Origin: Leptolyngbyaceae cyanobacterium JSC-12
Lineage (GTDB): Bacteria; Cyanobacteriota; Cyanobacteriia; Leptolyngbyales; Leptolyngbyaceae
Reading direction: 5' to 3'
DNA: 64,000 bases
Assembly: GCA_000309945.1 (NCBI GenBank)
Contig: CM001633.1
Location: 1,014,723 to 1,078,722, forward strand
Shown here: one piece after another, positions 1 through 9,500 of the stretch
Layout of the letters: every line of letters begins with the position of its first letter
Position numbering within the stretch: position 1 is the stretch's first letter
Notes under the pieces: generated by a model
What the model saw: only the letters and a program-made list of their open reading frames with translations
Told to the model about the DNA's origin: nothing
Databases searched by the model: none
Made by a program: the position numbers and the translations under genes

Positions 1-1
1 C

Positions 2-1438
2 GGCAATGGCGGTGATATTTCAGTGCAAACTGGCAATTTAGAGTTGCTAACGGGTGGACAATTGGTGAGTTCTACCAGTGGCAACGGAGCCGCAGGCAAC
101 ATTAATGTTATCGCCAGCAAAGGGATGGTAGTTGCAGGCGGGGGAGACCATGCTAGCGGGGTGTTTGCTCAAAGCCGGGGATCTGGACGCGCTGGAGATC
201 TGACGCTCTCAACTCCCCAACTGCTGGTCCAAGATAGGGCTGAAATCTCAGTAACCACGAAAGCCAGCGGAACGGGCGGACGGCTGACGATCAATACGGA
301 CCAACTGAGAGTGCTGAGTAATGCTGAAGTGTCTGCGGCAACGGAAGGTAGCGGAACAGGCGGGTTCTTAACCATCAATGCTAGCCAGGGTGTTTTTCTC
401 GACGGGGGAGGAAGTTTGTCAGCCCGGTCTTCTGGGTCAGGGAATGCGGGGAATCTGGAGATCACCACCAATCAATTACTGATCCAAAATGGGGCAGAAA
501 TTTCCACCTCGTCTATGGGGACAGGCAATGCCGGAAGAATTAATCTCTCTGCCAATTCCCTGTTTCTGACGAATGGCGGTCGTATCACTAGCCGCAGCAC
601 TGCCACCGGAAATGCTGGTTCTATTGGGATTAATCTGCGCGATCGCCTGCGAGTGAGCAATGGCGAAATTTCTGCCTCATCCGAGCAGGGCGGCGGCGGG
701 CAAATCACTATCTCTGCCAGAGATATTTTGTTTAACCGGGGTAGCCTAGTGAGCAGCAGTGTTTCCAACGGAACCGGGGGCGGTGGTAATATTACGATTC
801 GCGCACGGGAGCGCTTTTTCGCCTTTGAAGACAGCGACATTCTGGCAAATGCTCAATTTGGCGATGGTGGCAACATCACGATTAATGCACCGATCTTCAT
901 TGCCGATCTGTTTGCCACTGTGGGGCGCAATCCTGGCACTGATTTATCCCGGTTTCGGGGGAATGGACGGGTGGATATTTCCTCATCCTCAGTGTTTGGC
1001 ATCAGCGGCACTGTGCAAATTCCCGACATTAGCTTCATCCAAAATTCCCTCTCATCTCTGGAAGGGGAGTTTGTTCGTTCAGAGCAGATTGTGGCTGGCA
1101 GTTGTCTGGCGCGTCGCACAAGTGGACAAAGCAGCTTTCTAGTCACAGGTACAGGCGGGTTAGCACGAACTCCCTATGGTCAGGCAGTTAGTCGGTACAT
1201 GGTTGCCCCTGTGCGACCTGTGGGCAGTGGGGATGCGTTGCAGTCGCTAGAATCTGCCCCTGAGGCGGAACATCTGGCAGCTCCGCCCACTGCAACCCCT
1301 TTTCTTTCCTGGAAACCTGGTGATCCAGTTCAAGAAGCACAAGGATTTATCCGAACTCCAGATGGCAGGGTGGTATTAGGAACGCATCCCCAGTTGGCGG
1401 CAGTGGTCAAAGCTCAGGATTTAGTCTGTGGATTTTAA
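2..1438 (+). CDS. Filamentous haemagglutinin/TPS-type exoprotein, C-terminal part
   Basis: The 5' end lies outside the window; the frame is open from base 2 to a TAA at 1438. The visible 478 residues are Gly/Ser/Asn-rich and built of short repeats with G-x-G-N/T-x-G-x-(I/L)-x-I spacing (for example GSGTGGRLTINT and GSGNAGNLEITT), the pattern of a right-handed beta-helix. This is typical of large cyanobacterial proteins secreted by two-partner (ShlB/FhaC-like) systems. The repeats stop near residue 345. A non-repetitive tail follows with two cysteines (SCLARR and the terminal VCGF) and a PxGxxxEAQGF-like stretch, as in the usual end of this family. The inferred role is surface adhesion or an extracellular coat; no ligand can be deduced. 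No partner transporter gene is visible. A CHASE2 cyclase and a DUF928 gene follow on the same strand. Confidence 0.8.
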   Translation, partial: GNGGDISVQTGNLELLTGGQLVSSTSGNGAAGNINVIASKGMVVAGGGDHASGVFAQSRGSGRAGDLTLSTPQLLVQDRAEISVTTKASGTGGRLTINTDQLRVLSNAEVSAATEGSGTGGFLTINASQGVFLDGGGSLSARSSGSGNAGNLEITTNQLLIQNGAEISTSSMGTGNAGRINLSANSLFLTNGGRITSRSTATGNAGSIGINLRDRLRVSNGEISASSEQGGGGQITISARDILFNRGSLVSSSVSNGTGGGGNITIRARERFFAFEDSDILANAQFGDGGNITINAPIFIADLFATVGRNPGTDLSRFRGNGRVDISSSSVFGISGTVQIPDISFIQNSLSSLEGEFVRSEQIVAGSCLARRTSGQSSFLVTGTGGLARTPYGQAVSRYMVAPVRPVGSGDALQSLESAPEAEHLAAPPTATPFLSWKPGDPVQEAQGFIRTPDGRVVLGTHPQLAAVVKAQDLVCGF

Positions 1439-1538
1439 TTTACACCTGTATAATCAGTTGGATTTACATCACTCGTCTGAAAAATTTGATGTAGTGTAAA
1501 TTCTTTTTTCACGTCGAAGTACTTCATGGATCCGCACA

Positions 1539-3467
1539 ATGATACTTAGGCAACTTTGGGAATGGCGGGGAATTTGGACAACAACTCCAACAGTTGCCGG
1601 ATTGGTGATTTTATTGCGGTTTTCTGGCGCACTTCAGCCCTATGAATGGATGGCCTATGACCATTTGATACGATCGCGCCCTCCCGAAGCAACCGATCCC
1701 CGGATTGTCATCGTGGGCATTAACGAAGATGACCTGCGAAGAACACGCCGCTGGCCCCTGGACGATGCGACCCTGGCTCGCTTGCTTCGGCGTATTAACC
1801 AGCAACAACCCACAGCGATCGCCCTTGACCTGTATCGAGACTTTCCCGTTGAGCCAGGACACTCTGACCTGGTAAACGTCTTCAAAACTACTCCCAACTT
1901 GATTGGGATTGAAAATCGGGGCGGACTTAAAAATGTGCCTGTCTCTCCACCACCCGTGTTAAAAGCGCTCGATCAAGTAGCTGCTAATGATATTGTGCAG
2001 GATGGAGATGGCAAAGTTCGACGGGTGATTCTGTTTATCGGCGAAGATAGTCAAGAAACCTTAGGGCTACGCCTGGCAAGGCTCTACCTGGAAAAGCACA
2101 ACATTCTGGCAGAAGCAGATCCAGCAACCAACCACCTCAAGTTCGGACAGGCAGTATTTCCGCAGTTTCAGGCAAATGATGGAGCCTATGTAGGAGCAGA
2201 TGATGGCGAATATCAGATTTTGTTGAACTATCGCGGTCCTGCTGGCAGCTTTCATACTGTTTCGATGACAGATGTCTTGAATGGTGCGATTCCAGTTGAT
2301 CTAATGCGCGATCGCATTGTGCTCATCGGTCCCATTGCTACCAGCATCAAAGATTTCTTCTACACTCCCTACAGCGGGAACTCCATCACAACCCCTGAAA
2401 CAATGGCAGGGGTAGAAATTCAAGCCAATCTTGCCAGTCATATTCTCAGTTCCACCCTGGATGGGCGCACAGGCATTCAGGGTTGGGCGGATTGGCAAGA
2501 AATCCTGTGGATTATTGGCTGGGCGAGCATTGGCACAATCTTAGCCTGGATAGCTCGTGCGCCTCGCTGGGCAATCAGCGGTATCACCCTACTCGTCGTC
2601 AGCTTGATCGCAGGCAGCTATAGTGCCCTATTGGCCGGATGGTGGATTCCAATTGTTCCAGCAACGCTGGCGCTGTTAACTTCTGCTGGAATCATCACCA
2701 GCTATATTGCCTATCTGGAACATGCGGAGCGGCAAACCATCATGAATATTTTTGGGCGACACGTCTCCCCAAAAATTGCAGAAGCCATCTGGCGCGATCG
2801 CGACCAACTGCTGCAACATGGGCGCTTAAATGGGCGCAGAATGACAGCGACCGTATTGTTTTCCGATATTAAAGACTTCACCGCTGTATCTGAACGAACC
2901 AGCCCAGAAATCCTGATGTGCTGGCTGAATGAATATATGGAAGCAATGACTCAGGTGGTGCTAGACCACGGCGGTATTGTGGACAAATTCATTGGGGATT
3001 GCATCATGGCAGTGTTTGGCGTTCCCATCGCCCGTACAACAGAAGCCGAAATTGCACAGGATGCTAACCAGGCTGTGAGTTGTGCGGTCAAAATGGCACA
3101 CGTTCTACAAGCCCTTAACCAGAAATGGACTAGTCAGGGTCGTCCCACAGTCAGTATGCGAGTTGGAATTGCCACTGGCTTGGTGGTAACGGGCAGCTTG
3201 GGTGGTAAGCAACGGCTTGATTACACCACCATTGGTGACAGTGTCAATATTGCCTCTCGTCTAGAAAGTTTCGATAAAACACTAGAACTTGGCATTTGTC
3301 GAATCCTGATTAATGAAACGACTTACAGCTATGTCTATAACCATTTCCCAAGTCAATTTATTGCGAATGTTCAACTGAAAGGACGAACTGAAACTACGAA
3401 GATTTACCAAATCTTGTTGGAATCATTAAAAACTGACGTGCTTCAAGACTCGCATATTTTAGGTTGA
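1539..3467 (+). CDS. CHASE2-domain class III adenylate/guanylate cyclase
   Basis: This 642-residue protein has a short N-terminal anchor (about 10-35) and then a CHASE2 sensor domain (about 45-300; RIVIVGINEDDL and RDRIVLIGPIATSIKDFFYTPY are family hallmarks). Clustered membrane helices follow at about 320-400, then a cytoplasmic class III nucleotide cyclase domain at about 435-620. The two metal-binding aspartates are present: D443 in FSDIKDFT and D487 in FIGDCIMAVFG. The IGDSVNIASRLE motif that closes the active site is also there. It should convert ATP (or GTP) to the cyclic nucleotide in response to an extracytoplasmic cue. The ATG at 1539 matches the start of the paralogue at 60644. The gene sits between a haemagglutinin-type gene and a DUF928 gene, a neighbourhood common in cyanobacteria. 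Substrate preference is not settled from sequence alone. Confidence 0.9.
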   Translation: MILRQLWEWRGIWTTTPTVAGLVILLRFSGALQPYEWMAYDHLIRSRPPEATDPRIVIVGINEDDLRRTRRWPLDDATLARLLRRINQQQPTAIALDLYRDFPVEPGHSDLVNVFKTTPNLIGIENRGGLKNVPVSPPPVLKALDQVAANDIVQDGDGKVRRVILFIGEDSQETLGLRLARLYLEKHNILAEADPATNHLKFGQAVFPQFQANDGAYVGADDGEYQILLNYRGPAGSFHTVSMTDVLNGAIPVDLMRDRIVLIGPIATSIKDFFYTPYSGNSITTPETMAGVEIQANLASHILSSTLDGRTGIQGWADWQEILWIIGWASIGTILAWIARAPRWAISGITLLVVSLIAGSYSALLAGWWIPIVPATLALLTSAGIITSYIAYLEHAERQTIMNIFGRHVSPKIAEAIWRDRDQLLQHGRLNGRRMTATVLFSDIKDFTAVSERTSPEILMCWLNEYMEAMTQVVLDHGGIVDKFIGDCIMAVFGVPIARTTEAEIAQDANQAVSCAVKMAHVLQALNQKWTSQGRPTVSMRVGIATGLVVTGSLGGKQRLDYTTIGDSVNIASRLESFDKTLELGICRILINETTYSYVYNHFPSQFIANVQLKGRTETTKIYQILLESLKTDVLQDSHILG

Positions 3468-3577
3468 CAAGCCAAAATAATAAGTGGAATGGTGCACTAC
3501 TTACATTACTTAAATTTTTCAACTATTTGCTGGAGCAAGTTGGATTTTAATCAGCCCACGTTTAGTCCAATGCAGCC

Positions 3578-3689
3578 CCCTCATGTGAACTACTAACAGT
3601 CGGAGTTCCGTATGGGGGGGAATTGCTCTCTGGAATCATGATTGAACCGGACCCTCATGTGAACTACTAACAGTCGGAGTTCCGTATGG
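3578..3689 (+). repeat. Two identical 38-bp direct repeats, the second carrying the DUF928 start
   Basis: Copies at 3578-3615 and 3652-3689 are identical over 38 bp and 74 bp apart. Each contains a GGAG ribosome-binding motif and an ATG 5 bases later. The second ATG (3686) starts the DUF928 protein. The first (3612) opens a nine-codon frame, MGGNCSLES, ending in TGA. The unit therefore duplicates a complete translation-initiation region and could create a short leader peptide. Confidence 0.85.
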
Positions 3690-4477
3690 CAAAATCTCGC
3701 ATTATTTCAACCATTGCAGCCGGATCTGCACTTACTATTGGTCTACAAGTGTTGAGTGTTCTCCTCCCTATTACTCAAGCCTCGGTTGAAGGATCTGGTT
3801 TGCTGAAATTGGTTTCGGCTGCCGTTGCCCAGCAAAATAGACCCATTAGCTATAACCCCCCCAAACTCAGACGAGCTATTCGCACAGCCGGTACAGGTTC
3901 CCGTGGCTGTGAAAGACTCAGCCAGGTTACCATTTTGCCCCTTGTTCCCGACAATCACGTGGGGCTAACTGTGTCGCCTCGCCCTACCTTTATGGCGTTC
4001 TTGGCTGGGGCAAAGTCGGCTGAGTTCACGCTGGTTGAACCAGGAGTAAATAAACCGTTGGTTGTGCAAACAGTTCAACCCAACTCCAAAGGAATTATTA
4101 AAGTTAACTTACCTGCCACAACGCCTGATCTCGTTGCAGGGAAAGACTATCGCTGGTCTGTTGCCGTGATTTGTAATCCCAAGCGTCGCTCTCAGGATAT
4201 CTATGCTCAAGGCTGGATTCAGCGCGTGCCTATGTCTAACGAATTAGGGAAGGCGATCGCCTCTACTCGCTCAGAACAGGCTCGTGCACGCCTCTATGCC
4301 GAAGCTGGGATGTGGTACGACGCAATTTCTACCCTATCCAATGCAACTTCTGCTGATCCCAAAAATTCAGCAATCCGCGAAGACCTCGCCTCCCTGCTCA
4401 ACCAGGTTGGCTTACCGAATATTGCGATCGCCCTTGAGAGTGAGCTACAAACTGCAAACTTCCAAATGGCTCAGTAA
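3686..4477 (+). CDS. DUF928 family protein, secreted or periplasmic
   Basis: The 263-residue product starts at an ATG preceded by GGAG inside the duplicated 38-bp element. Residues 1-48 form an N-terminal signal or anchor with a hydrophobic core (ALTIGLQVLSVLLPI). The body carries DUF928 landmarks: a GTGSRGCE motif near residue 70, VGLTVSPRPTFMAFL, an internal cysteine (VICNPKRRS), GWIQRV, and an alpha-helical tail with WYDAI followed by ISTLSNATSADP. The function of DUF928 is not known. It is a cyanobacterial family often found beside CHASE2 cyclases, CHAT proteins and haemagglutinin exoproteins, as here. The conserved cysteine pair suggests an extracytoplasmic disulfide. A paralogue lies at 59870-60643, also next to a CHASE2 cyclase. 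Confidence 0.85.
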   Translation: MAKSRIISTIAAGSALTIGLQVLSVLLPITQASVEGSGLLKLVSAAVAQQNRPISYNPPKLRRAIRTAGTGSRGCERLSQVTILPLVPDNHVGLTVSPRPTFMAFLAGAKSAEFTLVEPGVNKPLVVQTVQPNSKGIIKVNLPATTPDLVAGKDYRWSVAVICNPKRRSQDIYAQGWIQRVPMSNELGKAIASTRSEQARARLYAEAGMWYDAISTLSNATSADPKNSAIREDLASLLNQVGLPNIAIALESELQTANFQMAQ

Positions 4478-4705
4478 GTAATCAAAAGCGAAGTAATTAA
4501 AAGACACCGCCTCCCAAGCCATTCGGTTCATAGCAGGATCGGGGGGGAATCATAGGAGGCAGGTGGAGGAATGTCTAGAGGATGGCTCCTCATTAGCTAT
4601 AGGGATTTGGCTGTGGGGTTGAGGGATTGATAGCGAGGGAGCTAGTTCCCAGTTGCCAAATTTCTGCACCACAAGCCACCGATGCTACACCTTCACTTCC
4701 TGATC

Positions 4706-4897
4706 GTTTCAGTCTCCCACGATCAGGATTCTTCGTTTTGCGCTCACCTCCTTCACCCCTTCACCTTTTCAACTAATTCCGTTTCAGTCCCACGATCAGG
4801 ATTTTTCGTTTTGCGCAACCCTCATCTTTCTACTCCTCTACCCTTCACTTCCTGCTCGTTTCAGTCTCCCGCGATCGGGGATTTTTGGCTTTGCGCG
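4706..4897 (-). CRISPR. Three degenerate leader-distal CRISPR repeats
   Basis: Diverged copies of the array repeat start at 4706, 4781 and 4858 and end near 4744, 4817 and 4897. All keep GTTTCAGT at one end and TTTGCGC at the other, but carry substitutions (CACGATCAGG for CGCGATCGGG) and small insertions. Their spacers are about 36-40 bases and pyrimidine-rich. The bases just before copies 1 and 3 are almost identical (cttcacttcctg, then a or c, then tc). They are furthest from the leader, as expected for the oldest, decayed end. The 228 bases between the DUF928 gene and the first copy show no gene. Confidence 0.85.
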
Positions 4898-5525
4898 CAG
4901 AGCCCCCCGAAACCCGCTCAGGTAGCTCTGCAGCCATTCCACCGAGGTGGCATCCAGGTGGTTGGTGGGTTCATCCATCAGTAGGGCATCGGGGTCGGCT
5001 AGTAGGGCCGCCGCGATCGCTACCCGTTTGCGATACCCCCCCGACAGGCTGCCAACCTTGGCATCAAAGTCCTCAATGCCAAGCTGGGTGAGAATTACCT
5101 TAGCCTGAGTTTCCAGGTCCCAGGCGGCCGCCGCGGTAATCTTTTCGGTCACAGCGGAGAGCTGCGCCATCAGCCGGTCCGGGTTGCCCACCCCCTTGGG
5201 CCAACTGATGGGAGAGATCTTCGTACTCGCGTATCAGGGCCATTGACCCGCCGGCATCGGCAAAAACCTGCTCCAGCACCGTATGCTCGGCCTCAAAGTC
5301 TGGCTGTTGCGGCAGGTAAACCAACTTAGCGCCCGGGTCTCTCCAGACCTCGCCGCCGTCAAAGGGCACTAGGCCGGCCATCATCTTCAACAGGGTAGAC
5401 TTGCCCGAACCGTTGATGCCAATTAGCCCGACCTTCTCGCCCTGCTCTAGGCTAAAGCTGGCATCCCGCAAAATTTCCTTAATGCCAAAGTCTTTATGAA
5501 CGGAACGCAGAGTCAATAGGGGCAT
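4898..5525 (-). pseudogene. ABC-F type ATPase (Uup-like), truncated and frameshifted
   Basis: Reading starts at the ATG at 5525 with MPLLTLRSVHKDFGIKEIL. It covers the first ATP-binding cassette of an ABC-F protein: Walker A GINGSGKST (about residues 36-44), the signature [16 protein letters not shown], and Walker B/D-loop [23 protein letters not shown] proteins are soluble tandem ATPases that act on ribosomes or in DNA maintenance. Around 5192-5196 a run of five Gs on the coding strand, where four would keep frame, breaks the reading ([12 protein letters not shown]). Just after Walker B (SGFRGAL) the gene stops at the repeat boundary, losing the second cassette. It cannot encode a working protein. 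The frameshift may be a real mutation or a homopolymer sequencing error; the truncation is not in doubt. Confidence 0.85.
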
Positions 5526-5695
5526 AGGGCTGGTCCGGGTTGGGGGTCCACCGGTCTAGGAATAGGGGGCGAATGCCATCATAGCAAGCCTGAAAGCGAC
5601 CGGTCTAGAGCCCATGGGATACCCCAAAACCCACGGCACCGCCCCCAGGACTGTTCTATGCTGATAGCAGAAGGCCCAGTGAGTTAGTTAAACCT

Positions 5696-6324
5696 ATGTC
5701 AATCGCGGTTACCGAGGCGATTACTACCCTGGCGGAGGCGGAAGAGCGATTTCAGATCCGCCGCACCGAAGAAGAAGGATTTTTCCCGGAATGGCAGACC
5801 GACCTCCCCCCCCTGACCGAGGCCGAACGGTTGGGTCTGGTGGAGATGCGCCGCCGTTACCTGTATCAGCGATCCCAGGGGATTTACTCGAGAATACCGT
5901 GATGCTGCTGTTTGCGTCGCCACTGTTGACCTTAGCCGGCTTTTACGACCCGCCCTTTAGGGTCAAAACCGAAGAATCAGTGCAACTGGTTCTAGAGGAT
6001 GCGGAGGAAACCCTGCAGGGTCGGCTAGATGTATTGGTCTTGAAGGATCAGCTTTGGGTGGTAGTACTAGAGTCCGAGAAAACCGCCCTCTCTGTCTGGG
6101 CCGCCTTGCCCCAGACCCTGGCCTATTTAACCGCTTCCCCTTACCCCGAACAGCCCAGCTTTGCCCTGATGACCAATGGGGATGAGTCGGTGTTTGTCAA
6201 ACTGACCCAAGCCGATGGCCGGCAGTATGGTATTTCACGCCCCTTCGCGGCCCTGGTATCCAATCAGGAACTCTACGGGGTTTTGCAAGGGTTAAAACGC
6301 CTCCGAGATCGGGTTAGCTGCTGA
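5696..6324 (+). pseudogene. Type I restriction R-subunit-like protein, frameshifted
   Basis: The first frame, from ATG 5696, gives MSIAVTEAITTLAEAEERFQ and continues to RRRYLYQRSQG. The product then resumes in the next frame as DLLENTVMLLFASPLLTLAGFYDPPFRVKTEESVQ to the stop at 6324. Adding one G to the GGGG run near 5878-5881 would join them into about 209 residues. That matches a common cyanobacterial family annotated as restriction endonuclease subunit R, with a nuclease-like core (EDAEETLQGRLDVLVL...LWVVVLESEKTALSVW). The D...ExK-like residues (RLDVLVL, LESEKTA) suit a PD-(D/E)XK fold; that is inference. It is either a pseudogene or a homopolymer base-calling error. Confidence 0.75.
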
Positions 6325-6434
6325 TGGCCCTTTGGCTGGGCCTCTCGCCTAACCGCCCAGGGCCAGCCATGGAACCAGCCCCGGCCGGTTGGGCCGTGAC
6401 TTACAATAGAGCCAATCGAGAGCCACACGGTGTG

Positions 6435-6564
6435 ATGGTTTCCCAACCCCTCAAGGCGACCTTACCCAGCACTGAGGAGCTACCCTGCTCCGACGACACC
6501 CCTGTGGATAACGAGGATCAAAACTTACTTCCCAATCTGCTGCTGTTTGCCCTGACGCTTCTCT
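6435..6564 (+). pseudogene. Uma2-family nuclease, N-terminal fragment
   Basis: The ATG at 6435 opens 43 codons, MVSQPLKATLPSTEELPCSD followed by DTPVDNEDQNLLPNLLLFAL. This is the characteristic start of the Uma2 (DUF820) proteins that are numerous in cyanobacterial genomes. The family has a PD-(D/E)XK nuclease-like fold of unclear physiological role. The reading runs straight into the first perfect CRISPR repeat at 6565, so all catalytic residues are missing. Confidence 0.7.
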
Positions 6565-9500
6565 GTTTCAGTCCCGCGATCGGGATTTTGGGTTTTGCGC
6601 GTTTTATTGCGATTTTATAGCGCAATTTCCACTAAAAGAGTTTCAGTCCCGCGATCGGGATTTTGGGTTTTGCGCGGAGAAAAGCCAGCCCTTTGGTAAA
6701 TAGCAGCTCGCCTGTTTCAGTCCCGCGATCGGGATTTTGGGTTTTGCGCGCTGGGGTGCTTGGGTATGGCGATTCCTTTGGCAGACTAGTTTCAGTCCCG
6801 CGATCGGGATTTTGGGTTTTGCGCGGCCCAACCAGATTGGTTACGCCGATAACTACGGTTTCAGTCCCGCGATCGGGATTTTGGGTTTTGCGCGTTTTAT
6901 TATTTCAAGGGGAACGCTCCAGGCTCAGAACCGTTTCAGTCCCGCGATCGGGATTTTGGGTTTTGCGCGAAAGTGTAGGGCACGCCTTAGAAGAGATTTT
7001 TGGGGGTTTCAGTCCCGCGATCGGGATTTTGGGTTTTGCGCGGCAAAACTCCTAATTTACAAAACTATTTCACAACACGTTTCAGTCCCGCGATCGGGAT
7101 TTTGGGTTTTGCGCGTTCCAAAACTGTTCCAACTGTTCCGACTGTTCCAGGGTTTCAGTCCCGCGATCGGGATTTTGGGTTTTGCGCGTCTTCAGATTTG
7201 ATTTTCTGTTGTGCTAGGAACTCAAGTTTCAGTCCCGCGATCGGGATTTTGGGTTTTGCGCGGGAAGTACTTAGGGTTAAAAACTGACCCTAAGACGGGG
7301 TTTCAGTCCCGCGATCGGGATTTTGGGTTTTGCGCGAACTTGATGAGGATATGGTTAATCAGGTATTGCAAGTTTCAGTCCCGCGATCGGGATTTTGGGT
7401 TTTGCGCGTACAGTATGACAGTAAGTTCAATTTATTACTGTTATGTTTCAGTCCCGCGATCGGGATTTTGGGTTTTGCGCGTCAAGGAGGACGTCAGATA
7501 GCTGCAAGCTAAATTCCAAACTAGAGTTTCAGTCCCGCGATCGGGATTTTGGGTTTTGCGCGTTTTCGTAGCCACCCATGCTGCCGCTTTCATCTTGACA
7601 GTTTCAGTCCCGCGATCGGGATTTTGGGTTTTGCGCGTCAGCAAGATCCTGACCTTGTTGAAGCCAGGGAGCTTGTTTCAGTCCCGCGATCGGGATTTTG
7701 GGTTTTGCGCGTTCGAGCTGTAGCTAGTCTAACTGCCGATAACTCATCGTTTCAGTCCCGCGATCGGGATTTTGGGTTTTGCGCGATTAAGGATAATTGT
7801 GATGTTCCGTTAGGGAGTTAAGTTTCAGTCCCGCGATCGGGATTTTGGGTTTTGCGCGTTCTTGATGCGAATGCTCCGACTCCAAAGCTCCCCCAGTTTC
7901 AGTCCCGCGATCGGGATTTTGGGTTTTGCGCGCCAGACTTCTTGCACACCGCGTCGAGCAATCTAATCGTTTCAGTCCCGCGATCGGGATTTTGGGTTTT
8001 GCGCGCCGTTGATACCAATTCGAGCGATCTATGTAATCCGTGGTTTCAGTCCCGCGATCGGGATTTTGGGTTTTGCGCGTTTGTGGAGGTGCCTGTCAAG
8101 GTGTTTGCGGGGTGTAGTTTCAGTCCCGCGATCGGGATTTTGGGTTTTGCGCGATTGCGACTAAGAATGCAACCTTGATTACTCAGGATGTTTCAGTCCC
8201 GCGATCGGGATTTTGGGTTTTGCGCGATTTCACCGCTCTACGATTTTCTACATATTCGTCGGTTTCAGTCCCGCGATCGGGATTTTGGGTTTTGCGCGAC
8301 TTCTGAGTCAATCCCTTCGTCAATTGTTTCCGCGTTTCAGTCCCGCGATCGGGATTTTGGGTTTTGCGCGTAAATTCTGGCTTTTGGCTAATTCACTAAC
8401 AGGAAGTTTCAGTCCCGCGATCGGGATTTTGGGTTTTGCGCGTTTTTAAGAATCTGGTAGGACGTATAGAAAACATTAGTTTCAGTCCCGCGATCGGGAT
8501 TTTGGGTTTTGCGCGCGCCCGGTTGCAAGAAGCTATCAAATAGATCCACTACGTTTCAGTCCCGCGATCGGGATTTTGGGTTTTGCGCGAGAAAAAATCA
8601 TGGCACTGCCGGAAGGCGAGTTGAAAGTTTCAGTCCCGCGATCGGGATTTTGGGTTTTGCGCGGAGTACTGAAACCTAAAATTCATTGGAAAATCATCGT
8701 TTCAGTCCCGCGATCGGGATTTTGGGTTTTGCGCGGTAATTGCGACTGTCCAACCGTGCCAGCTCCGGGTGGTTTCAGTCCCGCGATCGGGATTTTGGGT
8801 TTTGCGCGGTTTTGCGTGCCGCACCAGGCGAGTGACAATTTCGTGTTTCAGTCCCGCGATCGGGATTTTGGGTTTTGCGCGAATTTGAGGACGAAACGAC
8901 GATTGAATACGATCGCTCGTTTCAGTCCCGCGATCGGGATTTTGGGTTTTGCGCGTTTTTTAACCTGGCTCACGAAGCCGCACGCTCAGGCTCGTTTCAG
9001 TCCCGCGATCGGGATTTTGGGTTTTGCGCGTGTTGGTCACATTGGTGGGGTCAACGTAGGTGTAGCCCGTTTCAGTCCCGCGATCGGGATTTTGGGTTTT
9101 GCGCGAATCCCCCCCTTGAGAAATACAAACTTGGCGTTGGGGTTTCAGTCCCGCGATCGGGATTTTGGGTTTTGCGCGTTCAGGAGCCACACCGGCTGCT
9201 TCAAGTTCGGCAGTGTTTCAGTCCCGCGATCGGGATTTTGGGTTTTGCGCGCCGATTTATCGACGTGTTGCGCGAGGTTGCCCACTTAAAGTTTCAGTCC
9301 CGCGATCGGGATTTTGGGTTTTGCGCGCCAATTCCGTCTCCGTAGCCGTCGGCGCTGCCGTCGTTTCAGTCCCGCGATCGGGATTTTGGGTTTTGCGCGC
9401 CGGGTGGGAAGGCTAACTAAAAGCTTGTTAAACATTTGTTTCAGTCCCGCGATCGGGATTTTGGGTTTTGCGCGTTGGTGATAATCGATCGCCAGGTTGA

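Larger units (their letters stand above)
4898..6564. other. 1.67-kb foreign segment occupying one spacer position
   Basis: The segment is bounded on the left by the last base of a degenerate repeat and on the right by the first base of a perfect repeat. It holds three damaged genes: a 3'-truncated ABC-F ATPase (minus), a frameshifted restriction-endonuclease-like protein (plus) and a 5' fragment of a Uma2-type gene (plus). Both outer genes are cut exactly at a repeat edge, so the fragment is a random chromosomal piece and not a transposon with its own ends. I see no terminal inverted repeats or transposase. Its bases look more GC-rich than the flanks, which suggests another cyanobacterial source. 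A chimeric assembly is the main alternative. Confidence 0.75.

Noticed and set aside
6565-6601. The repeat contains CGCGATCGGG, close to the genome's GCGATCGC octamer, hinting at HIP1-based origin.
   Set aside because: Type I-D repeats from other cyanobacteria have a similar GATCGGGACTGAAAC end, so the likeness is better explained by shared ancestry and the hairpin requirement.
7119-7151. A spacer with tandem TGTTCC units, considered as a microsatellite insertion in the array.
   Set aside because: Its length is normal for a spacer, and the repeats can come from a Pro-Thr-Val-rich target gene.
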